Notes: generated by a model not told the origin, from the letters alone. A stretch of 64,000 nucleotides of DNA from Chitinophaga polysaccharea (GCF_902150045.1 NZ_CABFVU010000002.1:1042001-1106000), one strand, 5' to 3'; shown: positions 15,804 to 24,646, numbered from the stretch's first letter. Translations and numbers: made by a program.

Positions 15804-16688
15804 TTAAAACCGGGGGCTTACCACAAGGTCTTTACTGCCTGGTGTATATTTATAAAATCCTTCCCCGCTTTTAACGCCCAGGTAGCCTGCTGTTACCATG
15901 TTTACCAGCAACGGGCAGGGCGCATATCTGGGATTGCCAAAACCATCGTGCAGCACCTGCAATATAGAAAGACAAACATCCAGCCCGATGAAATCCGCCA
16001 GTTGTAAGGGCCCCATAGGATGCGCCATTCCCAGTTTCATTACGGTATCAATTTCAGCTACGCCGGCCACTCCTTCAAAGAGGGAGCAGATGGCTTCATT
16101 GATCATGGGCATCAGTATACGGTTGGCAATAAAGCCGGGATAATCGTTTACAACGCAGGGAACTTTCTCCAGTTTTCCGGAAAGTGATACGATGGCGCTG
16201 GTTACTTCCTTATCGGTGGCATAGCCGTTGATGATCTCCACCAGTTTCATTACCGGTACAGGATTCATGAAGTGCATGCCTATTACTTTTTCCGGGCGTT
16301 TGGTAACGGCGGCAATTTTTGTAATGGAGATAGAAGAGGTATTGGTGGCGAGTATCGCATCTGCAGGAGCGTGCAGGTCAAGGTCCTGGAATATTTTCAG
16401 CTTGAGGGCCACGTTTTCTGTTGCGGCTTCCACTACCAGTGATACTTCTTTTACGCCTGCTGCCAGGTCGGTTTGCAGGGAGATATTACCAAGCGTATCT
16501 GCCTTTGCAGCTTCAGTAATAGTGCCTTTGGCCACCTGACGGTCCAGGTTTTTAGTGATGGTTTGCAGGGCCTTATCCAGTGCCGGGGCTGAAACATCTA
16601 TCAGGTTTACGGCGTAGCCGTGTTGGGCAAATACATGCGCAATACCATTTCCCATAGTACCAGCGCCGATAACCGCAATTTTTTGCAT
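15804..16688 (-). CDS. 3-hydroxybutyryl-CoA dehydrogenase
   Basis: This 294-aa NAD-dependent L-3-hydroxyacyl-CoA dehydrogenase of the single-domain Hbd/PaaH type interconverts acetoacetyl-CoA and 3-hydroxybutyryl-CoA. The N-terminal Rossmann fold shows GAGTMGNGIAHVFA (residues 8-21). VVEAATEN and TNTSSISIT follow, then the catalytic histidine in GMHFMNPVPVMKLVEI, and NDYPGFIANRILMPMINEA. The C-terminal dimerisation domain has MGPLQLADFIGLD and KSGEGFYKY. It is monocistronic, facing the Rhs cluster. The physiological pathway (butyrate-type metabolism or aromatic/fatty-acid breakdown) cannot be read from its neighbours. Confidence 0.93.
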   Translation of the reverse strand: MQKIAVIGAGTMGNGIAHVFAQHGYAVNLIDVSAPALDKALQTITKNLDRQVAKGTITEAAKADTLGNISLQTDLAAGVKEVSLVVEAATENVALKLKIFQDLDLHAPADAILATNTSSISITKIAAVTKRPEKVIGMHFMNPVPVMKLVEIINGYATDKEVTSAIVSLSGKLEKVPCVVNDYPGFIANRILMPMINEAICSLFEGVAGVAEIDTVMKLGMAHPMGPLQLADFIGLDVCLSILQVLHDGFGNPRYAPCPLLVNMVTAGYLGVKSGEGFYKYTPGSKDLVVSPRF

Positions 16689-16746
16689 GGTGTAGTGATT
16701 TGTCGGGATTGAATAAGGCGCTAATTTAAGGTATTACACGTTACCG

Positions 16747-17415
16747 TCAGTAACTGCCGTAACTGTCGTCTTTCCGTTTGAAGTCGCCTTGCTTCCAGGC
16801 CTGGATAAACTGGGCCCATGCCAGTGGGTTAAAAATATTCTGCGGAGGCGGCTGACCTGCATAGTAGAGGTTCTGTGCCTGTTTCTTGAGATATTGATTG
16901 GTGCCTTCCCTGCCATCGATGGGCATGTAACGGGCCATGGCGCGAAGCCTGGCGTTGCTCGTATTTTTCCGTGCCACCTCGTAGGCGTCATCGGGGATAT
17001 CCATATTAGCGAAGGCGCGCTCAAATTCTTCCCTGGAAAGATAGGGTTTGATAATAGTTACCGGGAGATAGGTGGTATCCTCCACCATCAGCTGTATCAG
17101 GGAAAAACTGTTTCCTTTGATATCCGGGGGGATACGGTAATTTTTATGTTTGAAGCCTACAGCACTGAAGGAGAGCGTATCGCCCTTGAATACAACGATA
17201 GAGAAAATACCGGATCTGTTGGAGATAGTTCCCCTGTTCTGCCCTTTTACCAGGATGCTTACCGCAGGAATGGCCCGCAAACTGTCTGCAGTCATGGTAA
17301 TACCCGAAATCTGTATAACGCTGTCTCTGAATTCCGCGATCTGAGCTTTCAAAAGGAAAGGAGATAAAACGAAAATAATGATGAGTGACAGTATGTAGGA
17401 TCTTTTCTTATGCAT
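16747..17415 (-). CDS. Secreted carboxypeptidase-regulatory-like (beta-sandwich) protein
   Basis: This 222-aa exported protein has an N-terminal signal peptide (MHKKRSYILSLIIIFVLSPF, ending LLKAQ). It is followed by a CarboxypepD_reg-like beta-sandwich, recognisable from IPAVSILVKGQNRGTISNRSG and LSFSAVGFKHKNY. This fold is also found at the N-terminus of SusC-type receptors. The C-terminal ~90 residues are charged and helical and ungrouped. ATG 17415 is chosen because the signal peptide begins there; an upstream ATG at 17454 would add 13 unrelated residues. It is divergent from mrp. The function is unknown. Confidence 0.75.
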   Translation of the reverse strand: MHKKRSYILSLIIIFVLSPFLLKAQIAEFRDSVIQISGITMTADSLRAIPAVSILVKGQNRGTISNRSGIFSIVVFKGDTLSFSAVGFKHKNYRIPPDIKGNSFSLIQLMVEDTTYLPVTIIKPYLSREEFERAFANMDIPDDAYEVARKNTSNARLRAMARYMPIDGREGTNQYLKKQAQNLYYAGQPPPQNIFNPLAWAQFIQAWKQGDFKRKDDSYGSY

Positions 17416-17478
17416 GCCGGCCCTAAGATATAAAAATTTAATTACGTGTTCCATGCAGTTGATCGCCTGCCCAGAGAA

Positions 17479-17511
17479 ATTGTAAATTAAATCCCAATTG
17501 GGTTAACTTTG
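17479..17511 (+). promoter_or_regulatory. Bacteroidota-type promoter of mrp
   Basis: ATTG (17479-17482), a 21-nt spacer and TAACTTTG (17504-17511) fit the Bacteroidota sigma-ABfr consensus. The -7 element ends 29 bp before the mrp ATG. Consensus match only. Confidence 0.55.
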
Positions 17512-17540
17512 CTCTCTGGATTCAAAATTAACAACAATTT

Positions 17541-18638
17541 ATGATCACGAAAGAGCAGGTTTTAAAGGCCCTGAGCAACGTAGAAGAGCCGGATCTGGGG
17601 AAGGATCTCGTTACGCTGAACATGGTGAAAGATATAGAGATCGATGGCAATAAAGTGAAATTTACAGTCGTTCTCACCACACCGGCCTGTCCGTTAAAGG
17701 ACCTGATCCGCAATGCCTGTGTGAATGCCATTCATATGCTGGTGAGCAAGGATGCGGAGGTGGAAGTTGTCATGACGGCCAATGTCAGTTCCAAAAGAAC
17801 AAACGGGCAGGGTGTACTGTCTAATGTAAAAAATATCATCGTAGTGGCTTCCGGTAAGGGAGGCGTGGGTAAATCCACTGTAGCGGCCAACCTGGCGCTG
17901 GCGCTGGGCCGTGATGGCGCCAGGGTAGGACTGATGGACGCGGATATTTACGGGCCTTCTGTTCCCATTATGTTTGGGTTGAGGGGAGAAAGACCGATGA
18001 TGGTGAATGTGGACGGTAAAGGCATGATCCAGCCGATTGAAAAATATGGGATCAAGGTAATGTCTATTGGTTTGCTGATAGATGAAAGACAGGCGGTTGT
18101 TTGGCGCGGGCCTATGGCCAGCAGCGCGCTGAAGCAGTTTATCACCGATGTATACTGGGATGAACTGGATTACCTGGTAATTGATATGCCTCCCGGCACC
18201 GGCGATATTCACCTCACCCTGGTACAGACCGTGCCCGTTACCGGCGCAGTGATTGTTACCACACCACAGGATGTAGCCCTGGCAGATGCCAAAAAAGGTA
18301 TTGCTATGTTCATGGGGCAGCAGATCAATGTGCCAATTATCGGATTAGTGGAAAATATGGCCTATTTCACGCCTGCTGAGCTGCCGGAAAATAAATATTA
18401 CATCTTTGGTAAGGAGGGTGGAAAACACCTGGCAGAAGAAATGGATATTCCTTTCCTTGGCCAGATCCCCCTGGTACAAAGCATCCGCGAAGGCGGCGAT
18501 GCCGGTGTACCCGTTATGGCCGGCGATGAGAAAATAACCCGCAAGGCCTTCCTGGATGTTGCCGGCGCGGCTGCCCGCAGCATCGCTATGCGCAACGCCA
18601 ATGTGGCTCCCACCAAAATAGTGGAAATTATTGTATAA
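17541..18638 (+). CDS. mrp: Mrp/ApbC-family Fe-S cluster carrier ATPase
   Basis: This 365-aa P-loop ATPase of the Mrp/NBP35 family is thought to carry or assemble Fe-S clusters for apoproteins. An N-terminal MIP18-like domain (residues 1-80, with TPACPLKD around C50) is fused to the ParA-like ATPase, whose deviant Walker A is GKGGVGKST (105-113), followed by DADIYGPSVP and DMPPGTGD. The CxxC pair normally found near the C-terminus for bridging a cluster is absent: the equivalent stretch reads MAYFTPAELPENKYYIFGKEGG. A perfect-length protein otherwise, it is followed by a hairpin and a PaiB-like gene. Confidence 0.9.
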   Translation: MITKEQVLKALSNVEEPDLGKDLVTLNMVKDIEIDGNKVKFTVVLTTPACPLKDLIRNACVNAIHMLVSKDAEVEVVMTANVSSKRTNGQGVLSNVKNIIVVASGKGGVGKSTVAANLALALGRDGARVGLMDADIYGPSVPIMFGLRGERPMMVNVDGKGMIQPIEKYGIKVMSIGLLIDERQAVVWRGPMASSALKQFITDVYWDELDYLVIDMPPGTGDIHLTLVQTVPVTGAVIVTTPQDVALADAKKGIAMFMGQQINVPIIGLVENMAYFTPAELPENKYYIFGKEGGKHLAEEMDIPFLGQIPLVQSIREGGDAGVPVMAGDEKITRKAFLDVAGAAARSIAMRNANVAPTKIVEIIV

Positions 18639-18653
18639 CAGCACCAGGGTTGA

Positions 18654-18683
18654 CGGATTACGGATAGAAATATCTGTAATCCG
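18654..18683 (+). terminator. GAAA-capped hairpin after mrp
   Basis: CGGATTACGGATA (18654-18666) pairs with TATCTGTAATCCG (18671-18683), a 13-bp stem with one G-U pair closed by a GAAA tetraloop. No U-run follows, so it may act as a weak terminator or a 3' end stabiliser between mrp and the next gene. Confidence 0.5.
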
Positions 18684-18706
18684 TTATCTTCCGATAATAT
18701 CTTCGA

Positions 18707-19333
18707 ATGTATACTCCAAAATTCACCAGGGAAACCAACTGGGACACCATTGCCGGTTTTATCAGCGAAAATGGTTTTGGCTTACTGATCAATACTGATA
18801 ACGAAGGAACACCGCATGCCACTCATATTCCCATGACGCTGGCGGAGAAAACACCGGGAGAATTTGTTTTGCGTGGCCATATTGCGCGGATCAACCCGCA
18901 ATGGGAATGGTTTGAAAAAAGCGAAGCGCTGGCCGTGTTTTCAGGACATCATGCTTATATTTCATCGTCCTGGTATGAAAAAGATAAAATACCCACCTGG
19001 AATTATATGGCCGTGCATATTCATGGCTCCATCCGTATCCAGGAAGAGGCAGAAGTAGTGGAAGCGCTCGGCTCGCTCATGGATAAATATGAGGCAGCAT
19101 CTGCCTGCCCGGTACATCTCAGCGATATTGATGATAAAACCCTCCGGAATAATGTAAAAGCTATCGTTGGATTTGAAATGAGCATCCGCAATGTAAACGC
19201 TAATTATAAGCTCAGCCAAAATAAAAAAGACACCGATTATTTTAGCGTCATTGCCCATTTACGGGCATTGGGCGACGAAAATTCTTTACGTGTGGCAGCT
19301 GAAATGGAAGCCCGCAGGTCAGCCAATAAATAG
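18707..19333 (+). CDS. PaiB-family FMN-binding protein
   Basis: This 208-aa split-barrel flavoprotein belongs to the PaiB / FMN-binding negative transcriptional regulator family. Diagnostic stretches are the N-terminal MYTPKFTRETNW, then THIPMTL, LRGHIARINPQW, AVFSGHHAYISSSWYE and VPTWNY-like IPTWNYMAVHIHG. The C-terminal region VGFEMSIRNVNANYKLSQNK is also typical. In Bacillus the family name derives from protease regulation, but most bacterial members are uncharacterised and probably act on flavins or small molecules. It follows mrp by 68 bp on the same strand, with a hairpin between, so cotranscription is uncertain. Confidence 0.88.
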   Translation: MYTPKFTRETNWDTIAGFISENGFGLLINTDNEGTPHATHIPMTLAEKTPGEFVLRGHIARINPQWEWFEKSEALAVFSGHHAYISSSWYEKDKIPTWNYMAVHIHGSIRIQEEAEVVEALGSLMDKYEAASACPVHLSDIDDKTLRNNVKAIVGFEMSIRNVNANYKLSQNKKDTDYFSVIAHLRALGDENSLRVAAEMEARRSANK

Positions 19334-19520
19334 ATAAAACATTTTATTTTTTGTTGATGGTCATAATCCCAAAAAGGAATATCTTTATTTTAATCTTCCA
19401 CGTTAAATTATGTCAGCATTGTCGGTAAGCCACAACTACCACAGTGAGTAAAGAAAAGTTGTTTTTCAAATACAGGTAATCATAATATGTTTAAAGAAGC
19501 GTCATTGCTTAAGTTTTTCT

Positions 19521-19528
19521 TAACTTTG
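19521..19528 (+). promoter_or_regulatory. Candidate -7 element of pyrF
   Basis: TAACTTTG fits TAnnTTTG and ends 19 bp before the pyrF ATG. No -33 element at the usual spacing is visible. The same octamer serves the mrp promoter. Confidence 0.35.
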
Positions 19529-19547
19529 CGCCCCAAATTAACCGACT

Positions 19548-20369
19548 ATGAATCGACAGGAATTGGTGAATCTGATTAAGGAAAAGCAGTCTTACCTGTG
19601 CGTAGGACTGGATACAGACGTACAAAAGATTCCAAAACACCTGCTTTCTCATGCAGATCCGGTGTTTGCCTTTAACAAGGCGATTATTGACGCTACCAAA
19701 GATCTTTGTGTGGCCTATAAGATCAATACCGCCTTTTACGAAAGTATGGGCATGCGAGGCTGGGAAAGCTTACAACGCACCATTGAATATATCCCTTCCG
19801 GGATATTCACTATTGCTGATGCAAAACGTGGCGATATAGGCAATACTTCTACCCAGTACGCCAAAACATTTTTCGAAACCTACAAGTTCGATGCTGTTAC
19901 CGTGGCCCCATACATGGGTAAAGACAGCGTAACGCCTTTCCTGCAGTTCTCTGAAAAATGGGCTATCCTGCTGGGATTAACTTCCAATGAGGGCAGCCAG
20001 GATTTCCAGATGCAGCAGATAGGGGATGAATTCCTCTTTGAAAAAGTGCTGAAAGCCGGTATGGAATGGGGCACACCAGACAACCTGATGTTTGTGGTGG
20101 GAGCCACCCAATCATCGCAGCTGGGATATATCCGTAAACTGGTACCAGATCATTTCTTCCTTGTACCTGGTGTAGGTGCGCAGGGCGGCAGCCTGGAAGA
20201 AATTTCGTTGCAGGCCATGAATAAAGACTGCGGGCTGCTGGTAAATGCCAGCCGCGCCATCATTTATGCAGGCAACGGAGAAGACTTTGCAACAGATGCC
20301 CGTCGTATTGCCAAACAATACCAGGTGGAAATGGCCGGGTACCTGAACAAGATCGTAGCAGCCGTATAA
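19548..20369 (+). CDS. pyrF: Orotidine 5'-phosphate decarboxylase
   Basis: PyrF makes UMP from OMP, the last step of pyrimidine synthesis. The 273-aa protein is of the longer, mycobacterial-like (type 2) subfamily. CVGLDTD opens the barrel (18-24), VAYKINTAFYES holds a substrate-binding lysine, and the catalytic block DAKRGDIGNTS lies at residues 91-101. Phosphate-binding VPGVGAQGG and the C-terminal NASRAIIYAG are present. All key residues look intact. It is followed by a strong hairpin and a converging YciI-like gene. Confidence 0.95.
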   Translation: MNRQELVNLIKEKQSYLCVGLDTDVQKIPKHLLSHADPVFAFNKAIIDATKDLCVAYKINTAFYESMGMRGWESLQRTIEYIPSGIFTIADAKRGDIGNTSTQYAKTFFETYKFDAVTVAPYMGKDSVTPFLQFSEKWAILLGLTSNEGSQDFQMQQIGDEFLFEKVLKAGMEWGTPDNLMFVVGATQSSQLGYIRKLVPDHFFLVPGVGAQGGSLEEISLQAMNKDCGLLVNASRAIIYAGNGEDFATDARRIAKQYQVEMAGYLNKIVAAV

Positions 20370-20378
20370 TAATTTTTT

Positions 20379-20428
20379 ATGCCGGTACCAGGCAGCGGCG
20401 GTTTGCCGCAGGCGCCAGGTACCGGCAT
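20379..20428. terminator. Bidirectional hairpin between pyrF and the YciI-like gene
   Basis: ATGCCGGTACC (20379-20389) and GGTACCGGCAT (20418-20428) form an outer 11-bp stem. Inside it, GGC/GCC and GCGGC/GCCGC pairs extend the structure. On the minus strand the stem is followed by AAAAAATT (TTTTTT lies on the plus strand at 20373-20378), so it is better viewed as a shared structural terminator between convergent genes. Confidence 0.6.
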
Positions 20429-20440
20429 CTCCCTGAGATG

Positions 20441-20878
20441 TTATTTAAAAAGACAGTTCCTCACCGTCCACCAGGGCTTGACTTCGAAAACCAGCCTGCC
20501 AGCCGCCACAGCAGGATCCTTTTCCACCAATGACACCACTTCAAGGCTGTCTTTACAATCCATAATAAAAATACCGCGCAGCGTTTCATCATTTTCAAAA
20601 GGACCCGCTACCACCAGCTTGCCGGCTGCAGCCATTTTGCTGATGTTGTCCATATGAGCCTGCTGGATTTTTGCGGCGAGGGCGGTATCCTGGTTCCGGA
20701 AAGGGCCTTTTTTTAACAGCACCATCCAGTACCTTTTTACTTCAGGGGATATGCCTGATCTGACTTTTGGGGTTGGCACACGAAGGGCGACAGATTGTAA
20801 TGGTGTGGGGTGAAATGATAACATCACAACGACTAAAAATCCCAATAGCAAAAGCGCAGGTAAAACTTTGCTTGCCAT
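20441..20878 (-). CDS. Exported YciI-like protein
   Basis: This 145-aa protein has an N-terminal hydrophobic signal or anchor (LPALLLLGFLVVVML, residues 6-20). A YciI-like ferredoxin-fold dimeric domain follows: YWMVLLKKGP, HMDNISKMAAAGKLVVAGPF, LRGIFIMDC and a C-terminal VFEVKPWWTV. YciI-family proteins resemble muconolactone isomerase-type enzymes, and most have no assigned reaction. The histidine in AHMDNI corresponds to the conserved YciI His. Export is unusual for the general family but common among Bacteroidota versions. It converges with pyrF. Confidence 0.82.
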   Translation of the reverse strand: MASKVLPALLLLGFLVVVMLSFHPTPLQSVALRVPTPKVRSGISPEVKRYWMVLLKKGPFRNQDTALAAKIQQAHMDNISKMAAAGKLVVAGPFENDETLRGIFIMDCKDSLEVVSLVEKDPAVAAGRLVFEVKPWWTVRNCLFK

Positions 20879-21039
20879 AACAACTGAATTTGAAGGAAAG
20901 GTACAAACTTGTCATGAAATAACGCGTTTGCCTTCCCGGAATTTTTAATGAAAATCAGCTCCCGGCGAAAAGCTTAAATCTCCCGGTGGACGCGGTTCCT
21001 AACGGGTAATTTCTTATATTGGGTATTAAACCTGTAGTA

Positions 21040-22218
21040 ATGCAACAAGATCTGTTTCAGTCGCCCGACTATTTTGCCATAGATGATTTACTGAAAGAAG
21101 AGCACCTTTTGACCCGTGATGCAGTTCGTCAATGGGTGAAGAAAGAAATATCCCCCATCATTGAAGATTATTGCCAGCGCGCAGCTTTCCCGTCGCAAAT
21201 ATTGCAGGGCCTGGGGGAACTGGGCTGCTTTGGCCCTACCATACCGGTGGAATATGGTGGAGGCGGAATGGATCATATTGCTTACGGACTGATGATGCAG
21301 GAACTGGAAAGGGGCGATAGCGGTATCCGTTCTACCGCATCGGTGCAGGGATCGCTGGTGATGTTCCCGATATTTACTTTCGGGAGTGAAGCGCAGAAAA
21401 GGAAGTACCTGCCCAAACTGGCTACAGGACAAATGATGGGCTGCTTTGGCCTTACAGAACCAGATCATGGCTCCAACCCTGCAGGGATGCTCACCAACTT
21501 CCGGGAAGAAGGGGATCATGTAATATTAAACGGTGCAAAAATGTGGATTTCCAATGCCCCTTTTGCGGATATCGCCGTGGTGTGGGCAAAGGATGAAAGT
21601 GGCGTGATCCGTGGTATTATCGTGGAGAGAGGCATGGAAGGCTTCACCACGCCGGAAACCAAAGGGAAGTGGAGCTTACGCGCCAGTGCTACGGGGGAAC
21701 TGGTGTTTGATAATGTGAAAGTACCGAAGGAAAATATCCTGCCGGAAGCGCGGGGCTTAAAAGGACCGTTAACCTGCCTCTCTTCCGCCCGTTACGGGAT
21801 TGCCTGGGGAGTGATAGGGGCTGCGATGGATTGTTATGATACGGCCCTCAGATACGCCAAAGAACGTATACAGTTCGACCGTCCTATCGGCGGATTTCAG
21901 CTTACGCAGAAGAAGCTGGCGGAAATGATCACAGAAATCACCAAAGCGCAGTTGCTCAATTGGCGTCTCGGCGTTTTAAAAAATGAAGGAAAAGCAACAG
22001 CAGCGCAAATTTCAATGGCCAAGCGCAACTCCTGCGAAGTAGCCGCCAATATTGCCCGCAATGCACGTACCATTCTCGGGGGAATGGGTATCACCGGCGA
22101 ATTCCCGGTGATGCGGCATATGATGAACCTGGAAAGCGTAATGACCTACGAAGGAACACACGAAATACATTTACTGATCACCGGTATGGATATTACCGGT
22201 TTAGACGCATTTAAATAG
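21040..22218 (+). CDS. Acyl-CoA dehydrogenase, glutaryl-CoA dehydrogenase type
   Basis: This 392-aa FAD-dependent acyl-CoA dehydrogenase is closest in motif to glutaryl-CoA dehydrogenase, which oxidises and decarboxylates glutaryl-CoA to crotonyl-CoA in lysine/tryptophan catabolism. The substrate-binding block RSTASVQGSLVMFPI (from R97) is characteristic of that subfamily. CFGLTEPDHGSNP and MWISNAPFAD bind flavin and substrate. The catalytic glutamate is in MTYEGTHEIH near residue 371. ATG 21040 is preferred over an in-frame TTG at 21019. ApbE follows 36 bp downstream on the same strand; no other pathway genes are adjacent. Confidence 0.9.
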   Translation: MQQDLFQSPDYFAIDDLLKEEHLLTRDAVRQWVKKEISPIIEDYCQRAAFPSQILQGLGELGCFGPTIPVEYGGGGMDHIAYGLMMQELERGDSGIRSTASVQGSLVMFPIFTFGSEAQKRKYLPKLATGQMMGCFGLTEPDHGSNPAGMLTNFREEGDHVILNGAKMWISNAPFADIAVVWAKDESGVIRGIIVERGMEGFTTPETKGKWSLRASATGELVFDNVKVPKENILPEARGLKGPLTCLSSARYGIAWGVIGAAMDCYDTALRYAKERIQFDRPIGGFQLTQKKLAEMITEITKAQLLNWRLGVLKNEGKATAAQISMAKRNSCEVAANIARNARTILGGMGITGEFPVMRHMMNLESVMTYEGTHEIHLLITGMDITGLDAFK

Positions 22219-22254
22219 TAGCCGGCAGCTGCCCGGCTTACTGCCAACAATTAC

Positions 22255-23271
22255 ATGAAACAGTTCTTACTCCTGGCCACCCTGCTCTGGTGCACTGATA
22301 TGATGGCGCAGCAGGCGCCTGCCCTGAAACTTATTACCTGTGAAGGGAAAGCACAGGGCACTTACTATATCGTAAAGTATTTATCGGCCGATACAACGTT
22401 AATGGATGAACGAATCGATTCCCTGTTTGCGGTGATCGACCAGTCGCTATCGTTATATAAACCAGGATCGGCCATCAACCGGTTTAATGAAACCGGTCAT
22501 ATCACCATGGATGAGCACATGAAAGCCGTGATCCGGAAGGCGCTGTTCACCAGTAAAGCCACCAACGGCCTGTTTGATATTACCGTGAAACCGCTGGTAT
22601 ACCTCTGGGGATTTGGTGTTGCCAAACCTTCCTTTAAAGGCGTGCCGCCAACAGACAGCATCAGGGCTGCGATGTCGTATATTGGTTACCGTTATCTGCG
22701 TGTAAAAGGCGACCAGCTGTATGCTGCAAAGAAAGGGGTACAGATAGATTGTAACGGTATTGCCCAGGGATATACCGTGGATGTGATAGGACAGTTTTTA
22801 TCACAGCAGGGAATAGAAAATTACCTGGTGGATGTAGGTGGCGAATTATGTGCAAAGGGACATAATCATCAGCACAAAACATGGCGTGTGGGAATAGAAC
22901 GGCCAGCGCCCGGCGATACCACGTATGAGCCTGTACAGGGGCTGGTGCGGCTTCCGGACAAAGGCATTGCCACCAGCGGAAATTACCGCCGTTTTTTTGA
23001 CCAGGGACGTACACGCTTTGCGCATACCATTCACCCGGGAACAGGGATAGCGCTGCATAATAATATTATCAGTGTTACTGTGATCGCAAAAGATTGTTTT
23101 ACGGCAGATGCTTTTGATAACCCGCTTATTTTGATGGGAGTAGAGAAGGGGCTTTCCTATATTGAACAACATCCGGAATACGGGCTGGAAGCAATTTATA
23201 TTTACAAAGATAAGGATGGCGCCATTAAAGAAGCCTTCAGTAAAGGTTTTAAGGCATACATGGAGTTCTGA
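22255..23271 (+). CDS. apbE: FAD:protein FMN transferase (ApbE family)
   Basis: ApbE covalently attaches FMN from FAD to threonine residues of exported flavoproteins such as Na+-NQR subunits. The 338-aa protein begins with a signal peptide (MKQFLLLATLLWC, ending MMAQQ), consistent with a periplasmic enzyme. Conserved blocks are GKAQGTYYIVKY, SLYKPGSAINRFN, NGLFDITVKPLVYLWGFG, DCNGIAQGYTVD, YLVDVGGELCAKG and ATSGNYRRFF. HTIHPGTG and the Mg-binding DCFTADAFD region close the domain. It is preceded by the glutaryl-CoA dehydrogenase-like gene and followed by a hairpin terminator. Confidence 0.93.
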   Translation: MKQFLLLATLLWCTDMMAQQAPALKLITCEGKAQGTYYIVKYLSADTTLMDERIDSLFAVIDQSLSLYKPGSAINRFNETGHITMDEHMKAVIRKALFTSKATNGLFDITVKPLVYLWGFGVAKPSFKGVPPTDSIRAAMSYIGYRYLRVKGDQLYAAKKGVQIDCNGIAQGYTVDVIGQFLSQQGIENYLVDVGGELCAKGHNHQHKTWRVGIERPAPGDTTYEPVQGLVRLPDKGIATSGNYRRFFDQGRTRFAHTIHPGTGIALHNNIISVTVIAKDCFTADAFDNPLILMGVEKGLSYIEQHPEYGLEAIYIYKDKDGAIKEAFSKGFKAYMEF

Positions 23272-23278
23272 AAAAAAT

Positions 23279-23306
23279 GCCCCGTTCGCTGGTTCACGAA
23301 CGGGGC
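23279..23306. terminator. Hairpin terminator between apbE and the barrel protein gene
   Basis: GCCCCGTTCG (23279-23288) pairs perfectly with CGAACGGGGC (23297-23306) over an 8-nt loop. On the minus strand the stem is followed by ATTTTTTT, a textbook intrinsic terminator for the barrel/DUF4136 gene pair. It can also end apbE transcripts. Confidence 0.8.
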
Positions 23307-23348
23307 TCACTCTCACGCTTTCTTCTTAGAATATGGACACAAATGGAT

Positions 23349-23969
23349 TTAATTCAGTGAGAATTTCAATCCAATATTTCCCTGAACGGTATTGAAATTG
23401 GTAATGTCGCCGTATTTATACGGTGCATAGTTATACCTCACACTGGCATTGAACATCAGTGGCGACGCCTTTCCAAAAGGCACATTGATGCCTATTTCCG
23501 GGCTAACCAGGAATTGCCAGCTGTTATCTTTCTCTACAAATTCACCCCAGTATTTTTCATAATTCATATTTGCAGTACCTACGCCCACAGTAGCATACGG
23601 AATCACCGCTGAAGAGGGAGAAGTGAACGCATAACTTACGGTGGCCTGGATAGGAATTACCTGTAAGGTGCGTGACTGAACGGCAGAAACATCTCCCTGT
23701 TTATCGGGATATACTGCACGCGGGAGACGCTGGTAAAAATCCTGGAACCCGGAACGTAATCCTACGGACCACTGGTTATTCAGCTGGTATTGTAGCCCGG
23801 CGCTCCAGCCACGGAAGCTGGTTTTATCGGAATAATCCTTTAATGAGCCCAGGGGTTGTGCAATGGAATAATTCACATCTACGGATAAAGGTGGACGAAC
23901 CTGTGCAGATACAGCCTGTGCGGCAAAACATCCTGCAAAAATCAATATCCAGTTTCTTATCTTTTTCAT
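23349..23969 (-). CDS. Outer-membrane beta-barrel protein
   Basis: This 206-aa exported protein has a clear signal peptide (MKKIRNWILIFAGCFAAQAV, cut after SAQ). It then has alternating amphipathic strands typical of the small OmpA/OmpW-like barrels of Bacteroidota (WSAGLQYQLNNQWSVGLRSG, PYATVGVGTANM, FNASVRYNYAPY), ending in a terminal strand GNIGLKFSLN. The specific role is unknown. It is the second gene of a probable operon with the DUF4136 lipoprotein gene 32 bp upstream, and it ends at a strong terminator. Confidence 0.8.
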   Translation of the reverse strand: MKKIRNWILIFAGCFAAQAVSAQVRPPLSVDVNYSIAQPLGSLKDYSDKTSFRGWSAGLQYQLNNQWSVGLRSGFQDFYQRLPRAVYPDKQGDVSAVQSRTLQVIPIQATVSYAFTSPSSAVIPYATVGVGTANMNYEKYWGEFVEKDNSWQFLVSPEIGINVPFGKASPLMFNASVRYNYAPYKYGDITNFNTVQGNIGLKFSLN

Positions 23970-24001
23970 TTTCCTGTCAGTTTAAAAGTTCTCAATCAGC
24001 A

Positions 24002-24646
24002 TTAATTAGCAGTTTTACTCAGGTAGGCAGATTGTGCAAAAGATGCCTGCACCATGGAATCGATGTTATCGGTATTCCATACGCCTGAGCCACGCCATAA
24101 TGAATTCCATACAGCGGTGAGCTTGTTGTTCTTGGGGTTTTTGAGGTCGAACAGGTCGATGGCTACCTGTCTTTCATTCACCTGGTAAACAGTGTAGTAA
24201 GAAGGCCAGTACCATCCGCCGCCGGGATATCCCCAGTAGCCCGGATCCCAGTAGCCTCCGCCGCCCCACCATCCCGGGTTCCAGGAGATGTTGGTGTAGG
24301 AGTTGTCGATACGTGTGAGGTTCACTGCCAGATCAGGTTTGGCAGCTTTGTTCACTAACGTGTAACCCCGTTGCTGCATGGCAGCAGTTACAGAAGCAAT
24401 TAATTTTTTGTCGTAGTCAGTCAGCGCTTTCTTCGCTGAATCACTGGTCCGCGTTAATACAGCCACCGAATCTACTATGCTAAAAGTGGAATATGAGGTG
24501 AAATTGGCGGTGCTGTCGTGATTGGTGATGTAGATCCTTGACTCTTCATTGGTCATATCTTTTAAGGGATCTTTACGGCAGCTACTGAATGAAACCATCG
24601 CTACCACTGCGGCAGCGGCACTGAATAAAAACAATGTTCTTTTCAT
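24002..24646 (-). CDS. DUF4136 lipoprotein
   Basis: This 214-aa lipoprotein has an SPII signal ending MVSFSSC. DUF4136 is a domain of exported proteins of unknown function found widely in Bacteroidota and Proteobacteria. Recognisable stretches are SYSTFSIVDS, VTAAMQQRGYTLV and AAKPDLAVNLTRI. A low-complexity Trp/Gly/Tyr-rich loop follows (WWGGGGYWDPGYWGYPGGGW), then RQVAIDLFDLKN and WNSLWRG. It is the first gene of a pair with the outer-membrane barrel gene. The promoter region upstream (24647-24848) shows no clear consensus. Confidence 0.85.
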   Translation of the reverse strand: MKRTLFLFSAAAAVVAMVSFSSCRKDPLKDMTNEESRIYITNHDSTANFTSYSTFSIVDSVAVLTRTSDSAKKALTDYDKKLIASVTAAMQQRGYTLVNKAAKPDLAVNLTRIDNSYTNISWNPGWWGGGGYWDPGYWGYPGGGWYWPSYYTVYQVNERQVAIDLFDLKNPKNNKLTAVWNSLWRGSGVWNTDNIDSMVQASFAQSAYLSKTAN

